Shown here piece by piece: positions 1 through 5,753 of a DNA stretch of 20,527 bases. The notes beneath the pieces were generated by a model. That model made no database searches. It was not told the origin of the DNA and worked only from the letters and a program-made list of their open reading frames with translations. Position 1 is the stretch's first letter, and each line of letters opens with the position of its first letter. Origin of the DNA: Endotrypanum monterogeii (Eukaryota > Euglenozoa > Kinetoplastea > Trypanosomatida > Trypanosomatidae); the NCBI GenBank assembly GCA_000333855.2, contig CM007343.1:409071-429597 (forward strand), in the 5' to 3' direction. The translations under genes were made by a program, and so were the position numbers.

Positions 1-16
1 CCCATTGCCGTTACCC

Positions 17-45
17 CTGCACGGAGAAAAAAGGGGGAGAGTAAC
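17..45 (-). promoter_or_regulatory. Candidate SL trans-splice acceptor for the next gene (ATG at base 5)
   Basis: Read on the minus strand, bases 42-24 form a strong C/T tract (CTCTCCCCC then TTTTTTCTCC), followed by GTGCAG with the AG at 18-17. An ATG follows about a dozen bases later (bases 5-3), in the context GGCAATGGG. This is the arrangement expected for a trypanosomatid acceptor with a very short 5' UTR. A further gene on the same strand probably starts at the window edge, but only five bases of it are visible, so nothing can be said about its product. Confidence 0.4.
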
Positions 46-183
46 GGGTCAGACAGCACCGAGGAAGCAACAGCGAGTGCAGCGCAGCAACGACACCCTC
101 CCCTAGGAGAGCTCACGCACACGCACGAGCACCCCTCGTACCTCCGCCCCCTCTGTACTGCTCTGTACAGTGCACACCGTCGC

Positions 184-229
184 TTTTTTTTTCTTCGGCT
201 AGTACGAAGCCAGCAAAAAAAAAAAAAAA
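184..229. repeat. T-run / A-run inverted repeat with CTTCG...CGAAG stem
   Basis: Nine T (184-192) followed by cttcg (193-197), a seven-base loop, cgaag (205-209), five unpaired bases and fifteen A (215-229). The two arms could fold into an imperfect hairpin. On the minus strand the A run is a polypyrimidine tract followed by TACTAG (AG at 200-199), so the block also works as a second candidate trans-splice acceptor upstream of the one at 17. Confidence 0.45.
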
Positions 230-480
230 GAACGTGTGAAACACTTCTCGAGATGAGGAGGAGAATGGCGGGATCGCGGGATGGAAGACTGGTGCCATGA
301 GCAACGCGTGGCTCGCCCCCACGGCCAGCGAGCTGAATAGAGGCTAGTAGAAAAAAGAAACAAAAAATGAGAGGAATAAAAAATAAGATGGCAGGCGGGT
401 CAGAGGCGTCCCACCGTTGCCACCAACACCAAGCGGCACACGGTCATCGGGGCCCGCCCGCACGCGCAAGAGAACAGTGC

Positions 481-2106
481 TCAGTGACGAATCGTTGCAT
501 TGAGCCTCCACATGCTACCACCCATCAGGTCCGCGATCCCGTTCACGGAGAAAACACGCAGTGCGCGATCCCCTTCTTCAGGGAAAATACGCGAGGAGAA
601 GGTGACCTCGCCCTCGTTTACAAACACCTCGATCGACGAGCGATCGATGAACACGTGAAGCTGCAGAAGAGCGCCCATCGGCAACTCGCAGGAGCGATAC
701 CCGCTCAGCATGTGATGCGGGTAGTGGCGGTTCAGCACCAGCCGCCTCGACTGCTCGTCCACGTATAGCTCCGCACCCGAGCCCAGCCAGAGCCCATATT
801 TCTCTGCCGTGCTCGTGTGGGTGTTGAAGGTAACTTTGATCTCGTATGCGGTGCAGTCTTCTAGAAGTTGAGCATCGCTATTGTTCTGTACGACAAGGGA
901 AGGAAGAGCTGTCGCCTCAGTTGATCGCAAAGCTACAAGCTCGCGTGCCGGCAGGATGCATAGCTGCCCGGTCCTTTCGTTGTAGGTAATCTCTCGCGGC
1001 AGCGTCAGACAGCCACTCCAGCCGTGTTCACGCGTCGGCATTGGGCTCTCCCACATGTTGCACCAAGCTATCATGATTCGCCTTTGCCCGTCGGCGGCGA
1101 GGAAGGTCTGCGCGGCGTAGAAGTCATGTCCTCGGTCGAGCTCATGAAAGCCTCGATACACCTGCCACTGCTTGTCTGGACCCCACTGTCCGATAGTGTA
1201 TCCGTTCTGAAAGCGATTGCGATACTCGTATTCGCAAGGTTTTTTTCCCTGCGGGCAAAAAAGAAGAACATTTAAGTTCTGGCGACTCTTCACAGGGAAG
1301 AAATCGGGGCACTCCCACATGAACACATTCTTGTCCTCTGTCATCCCCAGCACCTGCCAGTTCGTGTCGTCCCAATGAAGCAAATCCTCCGTGGTGAAGA
1401 GCAGGAGCTGGCCAAGGTCCCTCGACGCCTCGCGGGCACCGCACACCATCCACCACCGCCCATCCTGCAGCCACACCTTCGGATCACGAAAGTGCATGTA
1501 CCCCGGTGGCGGGCGCACGACAGCCCCGAGTTTCTCGAAGTGAACACCGTCACTGCTGACAGCGACACATTGCTGCTCGTAGATCGCCTCTGGGTTGTTA
1601 GGGGCTGGTGCATCTACCACAAAGTGGCCCGTGTAAAACACATAAACCTTTTCACCGTGGACAACGGCTGTCCCGGAGAAGCAGCCGTCTCGATCACACG
1701 CATCCCCTGGTGCCAGGGCAGTCTTTTGGTGCTGCCAGTGCACAAGATCTTTGCTCATCATGTGGCCCCAGTGCATCGGACCCCATTCAGCACTGTAAGG
1801 GTGATACTGGTAGAAGACATGGTAGTGGTCACAGAAGAAAATAAGTCCTGTGGGATCGTTCATCCAGCCCGTATACGGCGCAAGATGAAAGTCCGGGTAC
1901 CACCTCCGATCCGTCGAGTCTTCCCATCGAGCAGCAGCCGCGCGGTCCGCGGCTGCCAGTCGCTCGGCGTGAGTGTCGCATGGACTATAAAAAGGAGCGT
2001 ACTGCTGTACTTGAGAGGTCATCAAAGAAGCGGTTGTGTTCGAGTGAACGAGACGAAAGGGAAGCGAGCGGCGCAGAGTTTTAAGCCCAAAGCGGCAGCG
2101 GTGCAT
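481..2106 (-). CDS. GH32 beta-fructofuranosidase (invertase / sucrose-6-phosphate hydrolase-like)
   Basis: This 541-residue protein belongs to glycoside hydrolase family 32, which hydrolyses terminal beta-fructosides such as sucrose, sucrose-6-phosphate or fructans by a retaining mechanism. Numbering is from the ATG at 2106. The five-bladed propeller carries all three catalytic blocks: WMNDP (nucleophile D84; the usual Asn after Pro is Thr), FRDP (D208, transition-state stabiliser) and WECP (E265, acid/base), plus a DFYA block near 328. A C-terminal beta-sandwich (about 385-541) contains FIDRSSIEVFVNEGE, typical of the family. The open frame runs nine bases further, but only to a TTG, so the first ATG is taken; M29 is a possible later start. 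The N-terminus is basic with no hydrophobic core, and the end (TIRH) is not a glycosomal PTS1, so an intracellular location is inferred. GH32 genes of trypanosomatids are thought to be bacterial acquisitions. Exact substrate cannot be told. Confidence 0.93.
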   Translation of the reverse strand: MHRCRFGLKTLRRSLPFRLVHSNTTASLMTSQVQQYAPFYSPCDTHAERLAAADRAAAARWEDSTDRRWYPDFHLAPYTGWMNDPTGLIFFCDHYHVFYQYHPYSAEWGPMHWGHMMSKDLVHWQHQKTALAPGDACDRDGCFSGTAVVHGEKVYVFYTGHFVVDAPAPNNPEAIYEQQCVAVSSDGVHFEKLGAVVRPPPGYMHFRDPKVWLQDGRWWMVCGAREASRDLGQLLLFTTEDLLHWDDTNWQVLGMTEDKNVFMWECPDFFPVKSRQNLNVLLFCPQGKKPCEYEYRNRFQNGYTIGQWGPDKQWQVYRGFHELDRGHDFYAAQTFLAADGQRRIMIAWCNMWESPMPTREHGWSGCLTLPREITYNERTGQLCILPARELVALRSTEATALPSLVVQNNSDAQLLEDCTAYEIKVTFNTHTSTAEKYGLWLGSGAELYVDEQSRRLVLNRHYPHHMLSGYRSCELPMGALLQLHVFIDRSSIEVFVNEGEVTFSSRIFPEEGDRALRVFSVNGIADLMGGSMWRLNATIRH

Positions 2107-2136
2107 AGAAAACAAAAATGTGCTTTTTGTTGTGTG

Positions 2137-2141
2137 CTATA

Positions 2142-2176
<35 letters not shown>

Positions 2177-2467
2177 AGAGATTAAAATATTATTTTTTGC
2201 CAGCAGCAGCAGTCGATGTGCGCGTGTGTGTGTATGTGCACGACACATTTCACACCACATATGAAAAAGAGTAGCGCGGGACAAAAATGTTTTTTTATTT
2301 TTTTATTATTTCCCCGATAATAAGGTACGCGTATGCATACACCGTTTTGAACGGCCAAACAATTATTATAAAATGAGTGGCACCGAGAAAGAATGAGGCC
2401 AAAGAAGGATGAAGAATATGATAAGGAGGATGGAGGATTGTATTAGTAATAGCAGGCAGTAGTAACA
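2137..2467 (-). promoter_or_regulatory. SL acceptor region of the GH32 gene with extended AG-free zone
   Basis: On the minus strand a pyrimidine-rich tract (2436-2390) is followed by no AG dinucleotide until ATTATAG (AG at 2138-2137). The plus strand contains no 'ct' from 2139 to 2467. This first AG lies 30 bases upstream of the ATG at 2106, which fits a spliced-leader acceptor and supports that start codon. The gap between tract and AG (about 250 bases) is longer than usual for trypanosomatids, so the acceptor call is tentative, although the absence of AG is directly visible. Confidence 0.5.
2142..2176. repeat. (AT)9(GT)9 compound microsatellite
   Basis: An uninterrupted AT repeat runs directly into a GT repeat, immediately upstream of the candidate acceptor AG of the GH32 gene. 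Confidence 0.95.
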
Positions 2468-2905
2468 CTAGTAGCACGTACCAACCGGGGCATAATGCGC
2501 CAAACAGTAACCTGTGCACTTACATATGCTTCCTTTTGAAGTTGTGCAACGCATTGTGAAACGAATACACACACAAGTGGGAAGCCCTCTCCCTCTGGAC
2601 GAGTCTGTGGGAGATGGCGGGAAGTGTCAAACACATATTTCGTTCTGTAAAGTTTCTCAACAGATGTATAAGACGAAGAAATAAAAAATAGGGCAGATAG
2701 AGAAGTCGAGTGAGCTATAATGAGCAGATGCTGCCCCGCATCGCACGAAGCACAAGAGGTCGGTTACTCACAAGCATCTCGAAGTAAATGCGTGCGTATC
2801 AATAAACATCTAGACGGACTCTTCTTTTCATACAGCCTGTGACGATAACTTGTATAAGTTTATATATTGCTGTATTATAGAAGAAGCTGTAGCACTAAAT
2901 CACTG

Positions 2906-2925
2906 ACACACACACACACACACAC
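2906..2925. repeat. (AC)10 microsatellite
   Basis: Perfect AC dinucleotide repeat in the spacer between the methyltransferase and GH32 genes. Confidence 0.95.
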
Positions 2926-3230
2926 GTACATGTGCATGAGAAAAGCAGCAGCTGCGGGACACGCTATAAAGAATTTGCGCGTCGCACTGAGACACAAAAG
3001 CGATAGCCCCTCGTCTCTATGAGCATCAGCATGTGCAATTATGATGGGTTTTTCTCCCTTTTCAAGTGCTCTCGTTTCCCAGCAAAAAAAAAAAATTCTT
3101 CCACTCGGTCACACACAGAAACAAACAAATAACACATACATACACAAGGGCCTCAGACGCGAAAGAAATTTCCCATCACACCGCCGCGCTTCCCCCCCCC
3201 CGCTCCTATTTCAAATGCCGGTGCACAAGC

Positions 3231-3275
3231 CTGTGTGTTTGGGGAGGGGGGGAGGAGGGAAGGGGGGAGGAGGGG
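3231..3275 (-). promoter_or_regulatory. 35-base polypyrimidine tract plus CAG; G-quadruplex-prone on plus strand
   Basis: Bases 3241-3275 are only G and A on the plus strand, with G runs of 4, 7, 3, 6 and 4 and loops of one to a few bases, which satisfies the usual G-quadruplex pattern. On the minus (transcript) strand the same block is an unbroken C/T tract followed by ACACACAG (AG at 3232-3231), a good-looking trans-splice acceptor. It lies 107 bases past the stop codon of the methyltransferase gene and 1.1 kb before the GH32 ATG. It may couple polyadenylation of the former to splicing of the latter, or start an unannotated non-coding transcript. Confidence 0.4.
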
Positions 3276-3381
3276 TTCTTCTTCTCTTTTGCACGCAAGC
3301 ACATGCCCGAGACATCTCGTTCCCACTGGTGCATCACATGTCCACTTCATAGAAACGTACTTTTGATGTGTCGGTTTCGGT

Positions 3382-4788
3382 TTACCGACCACGGCCCTGG
3401 GGAAGCGGAGGCAACGGCATCTCAGCAAAGAAGGGCGAGACGTTCGCAAAGTTTCGAGTCTGGAGCGCAAACACTTTGTAGCTCTCCCCCATCTCCTCCT
3501 TATCCATCAAGCGGCGGTAGTTCTGCAGCACTTTCATGGCGCTTTTTGTCTCCTCATCTTTGATCACATGTGCCAGTCGTATATCAATACCGTTTTCGAG
3601 GAGGAAGTCATGCTGCGTCATCACTGGAAACCACTTCAGGTGGCGCTGCGCCACCTCCAGCCGCTCCAGCGCCCACCGAAGCTGCCGGAAGCTCACCCAG
3701 CACGAGAGATCCACCTCACCGGGTGAGAGTAGCGGGTCAACGAAGCGGTGCCCGCGAATTCCTCGAAGCGTGCTGTGCATGTGGTCATCCTTACCGTAGT
3801 CTATCAGAAGGCACGCAGCTCTTTGGCAATCGATCATTTTTTTCATGATCGTCTCCATCGTCTGCATTCCGACCGTATTGACCTCGATGCAGTCACCCAC
3901 GGTTCCCTTGCTGCGGATGTCGTCAGGTATCAGATACGCAGACATGGATCCAGACGGAGCGTGGACAAGGCGAAAGTGTGCCTCCGTGCCAGGGTCCGTG
4001 TCCACCTCCACGCACGTCTCCACCCACCCGCGCTCCGTGTAGCGGAATTGGGCCACCGGCAACGCATCAAAGTACTCGTTGGCAATAAACACAGTCGGTT
4101 CGAGTGAAAAAGGCAGCGACTGCAAATCCATCCACCACTTGATCTTGCCCTGCGCCGTCTGAAACTCAGCGAGAGATTTTTTTTGCTCCTCGCGGCGTGC
4201 CGCGCCGACCTCGATGAGGTGTATTTGTAAAAAGTGCAGCAGGTGTGGATTTGAGTACTGTATCTGCTTCAGCATAGTCTTCATCAACGTTCCACGCCCA
4301 GGGCCCAGCTCGACGAGGTGCAGCACGCGCGGGGTACCCATCTTCTGCCAAGCGTCCATCACCCAAGCGGCGAGCACATCACCAAAAAAGGGAATCTCCG
4401 CCGCGGTAATGAAGTCCGCCTTCTCACCGCCGATGACGTCCTTCTTCGCCGCGTAGTAGCCGTACTGAGGATGGGTCAGGCAGTCCTTGATGAACTGAGA
4501 CATGGGAAAGTATCCCTGCGCTATGATCTTGTTCACCAGCTCATTGCACAGCGCTGTCTTGAACTCCTTCTTGTTGGCTGAGTTAACCGTTCCCCGGTCC
4601 GGAGTGGACATATCACTCGCGTGGAGATGCATAGCAAGGCGTGCCGGCGTGCAGCTGCCGAGACCCAAACAATGGTGCCTCATCGACAAATGCAACGCAC
4701 CAGAGAAGATCCTCTTTGACGTCGGCGCCCCACCCATCACAGCCGCCTCGGCTGCCATTGTGGAGAACCGCATAGGGAACTGATGCAT
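3382..4788 (-). CDS. MidA/NDUFAF7-type SAM-dependent methyltransferase (complex I assembly factor)
   Basis: This 468-residue protein matches the DUF185/COG1565 family (MidA, human NDUFAF7), a mitochondrial methyltransferase that dimethylates an arginine of the complex I subunit NDUFS2 during early assembly. Order of blocks: ADFITAAEI (124-132), SAM-binding VELGPGRGTL (159-168), ANEYFDALP (236-244), LLIDYGKDD (327-335), the family's HDFLLENGIDIR (393-404) and MGESYKVFAL (433-442). Length is close to the human protein (about 440). The first ~58 residues are rich in Arg, Lys, Ser and Ala with almost no acidic residues, consistent with a mitochondrial presequence. The open frame extends upstream only to TTG; the ATG at 4788 is the first ATG after a predicted acceptor at 4826. 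In trypanosomatids the NDUFS2 counterpart (ND7) is encoded on the maxicircle, so this would be a nuclear factor acting on a kinetoplast gene product (inference). Confidence 0.9.
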   Translation of the reverse strand: MHQFPMRFSTMAAEAAVMGGAPTSKRIFSGALHLSMRHHCLGLGSCTPARLAMHLHASDMSTPDRGTVNSANKKEFKTALCNELVNKIIAQGYFPMSQFIKDCLTHPQYGYYAAKKDVIGGEKADFITAAEIPFFGDVLAAWVMDAWQKMGTPRVLHLVELGPGRGTLMKTMLKQIQYSNPHLLHFLQIHLIEVGAARREEQKKSLAEFQTAQGKIKWWMDLQSLPFSLEPTVFIANEYFDALPVAQFRYTERGWVETCVEVDTDPGTEAHFRLVHAPSGSMSAYLIPDDIRSKGTVGDCIEVNTVGMQTMETIMKKMIDCQRAACLLIDYGKDDHMHSTLRGIRGHRFVDPLLSPGEVDLSCWVSFRQLRWALERLEVAQRHLKWFPVMTQHDFLLENGIDIRLAHVIKDEETKSAMKVLQNYRRLMDKEEMGESYKVFALQTRNFANVSPFFAEMPLPPLPQGRGR

Positions 4789-4825
4789 TGCCCAAAAGGA
4801 AGGCAAAGAGAAACAGTGCCGGTCC

Positions 4826-4858
4826 CTAATAAAAATCGTTTCGAGAAAAAAAAAAAAT
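4826..4858 (-). promoter_or_regulatory. Predicted SL trans-splice acceptor of the MidA-type gene
   Basis: On the minus strand a T-rich tract (4858-4844: T run then CTC) leads to TTATTAG with the AG at 4827-4826, with no other AG in between. The resulting 5' UTR would be 37 bases, and its first ATG is that of the annotated reading frame at 4788. A second pyrimidine-rich stretch just before the ATG (TTTCTCTTTGCCTTCCTTTT) ends in CATCAG and could give a shorter mRNA starting translation at the next Met. Confidence 0.55.
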
Positions 4859-5577
4859 AGCTGTTAGCCACCTGCGGCGGGCGAGGCTCACATGTGCGCC
4901 CGTGAAGCGGTATCTCTCCTGACAGCCTCATAGGCACGGAGAGCAGGCGTGAGGCAATTCGTATCCCCCCAAAGAAAGTGTAGCGAGAGAAGGGGAGAAG
5001 GAGAAAGAGGCGGAAACGGCAATGCGTACAGCAAAAAAAAAAAAGAGAGTGAGGGGGAGGCCATGTAATGTTTAGTGTGTCTTTTGTTAGCCGAAACAAA
5101 TGCGAGGGGCACACCCGCACATACACCTGAAGAGACCACACAAAGAAAAGCGGCACGTAGAAGTGGACCTCCATAACCAGCGCTCGATGGACCAAAGGCC
5201 ATCCCCACACACACACACAGAGGGTATCCATCTCGATAGCTCGATGGAAATAAAAAAAATCGTACGAAATCGAGTTGGAAACATGACGGGTATGCGTGCC
5301 TCTGCGCTCCCCTTTCGTTTATTCTTTTTTTTTTTCTACCCAGCGCCGCTGCAACAGGCGAAGCGAAGCAGACGCCAAAACAGCCGCCAGAGAGCTCCGC
5401 GCATGTACTGGAAACCACCGAGGGATGAAGTTGGCCACTCAAATACTCCTCGGCTCTGATTTCTTTCTTTCCCTCCCCCCTTCCTCCAGCCACAGTACTG
5501 CCGTGGAAGCTGCTCATCAAGGAATGAACTTGTCAAGTGCTAGATGGCTGTTGGTGCTGCCGAAGTAGACAAGTCGG

Positions 5578-5601
5578 ATATATATATATATATTTTTTTT
5601 T
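5578..5601. repeat. (AT)8 followed by T run
   Basis: AT dinucleotide repeat running into a stretch of nine T, in the 3' UTR of the FCP1-like gene. Confidence 0.9.
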
Positions 5602-5753
5602 ATTCATAAGGTAAAAGCCCAAACAGCGATAGTGTCTGATGCCGCGATCCTGGAAGAAAACACACTTGCAGCCTACACAACATCACAACGCCGGAAACAC
5701 GTGCAGACGAGAGAGGTGCAAACTGGCGTTTCCTCTATTCGATGCTTCCTCTC

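Larger units (their letters stand above)
1..480 (-). other. 3' UTR / spacer downstream of the GH32 gene
   Basis: No convincing coding sequence is present here. On the minus strand this is the 3' UTR of the GH32 gene, followed by processing signals for the next gene to the left. Two polypyrimidine-plus-AG blocks are visible (annotated separately). A short direct repeat, ctctgtac twice, lies at about 150-168, and a long T run and A run flank a small inverted repeat at 184-229. The open frames here on either strand are short, rich in homopolymer-encoded residues and unlike any family I know. Confidence 0.6.
2107..3381 (-). other. Long spacer between the MidA-type and GH32 genes
   Basis: This 1.27 kb stretch holds the 3' UTR of the methyltransferase gene and the 5' UTR of the GH32 gene. 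Visible contents are an AT/GT compound microsatellite (2142-2176), an AC repeat (2906-2925), an A run (about 3084-3095), a ten-base C run (about 3192-3201), and a 35-base pure G/A tract (3241-3275). It also has an AG-free zone on the minus strand (2139-2467). No minus-strand ATG open frame of 60 or more codons lies wholly inside it; the two longest (about 2295-2519 and 2443-2634) begin only at GTG. I see no tRNA or other structured RNA gene. Confidence 0.6.
4789..5753 (-). other. Spacer between the FCP1-like and MidA-type genes
   Basis: These 965 bases hold A runs, T runs and an AT microsatellite. Several minus-strand pyrimidine tracts are visible at about 4984-5012, 5031-5055 and 4844-4858; the last has the best-placed AG before the methyltransferase ATG. 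A minus-strand ATG frame of 209 codons (5517-4888) is open, but it overlaps other open frames, is largely built from homopolymer-derived Phe/Lys/Ser/Leu stretches and has no pyrimidine tract upstream of it. I do not call it a gene. No RNA gene was seen. Confidence 0.55.

Noticed and set aside
2107..2115. Three extra N-terminal codons of the GH32 frame
   Set aside because: The extension begins with TTG, which is not expected as a start in trypanosomatid nuclear genes; the ATG at 2106 is preferred.
1375..2142. 255-codon plus-strand frame opposite the GH32 gene
   Set aside because: Antisense shadow of a strongly conserved GH32 coding region; high GC gives long open frames on the other strand.
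2295..2634. Two short minus-strand frames, one hydrophobic and membrane-like (74 codons), in the long spacer
   Set aside because: Both start only at GTG, and both lie in AT-rich spacer that probably belongs to untranslated RNA.
4789..4806. Six extra N-terminal codons of the MidA-type frame
   Set aside because: Also begins with TTG; the first ATG after the predicted acceptor is at 4788.
5455..5495. Plus-strand pyrimidine tract followed by CCAG and CACAG
   Set aside because: Looks like a splice acceptor but on the strand with no genes; probably chance composition in the spacer.
4888..5517. 209-codon minus-strand ATG frame in the spacer between the FCP1-like and MidA-type genes
   Set aside because: Built from homopolymer-derived Phe, Lys, Ser and Leu stretches, overlaps other open frames of similar quality, has no pyrimidine tract upstream and resembles no family. 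Kept only as a remote possibility.
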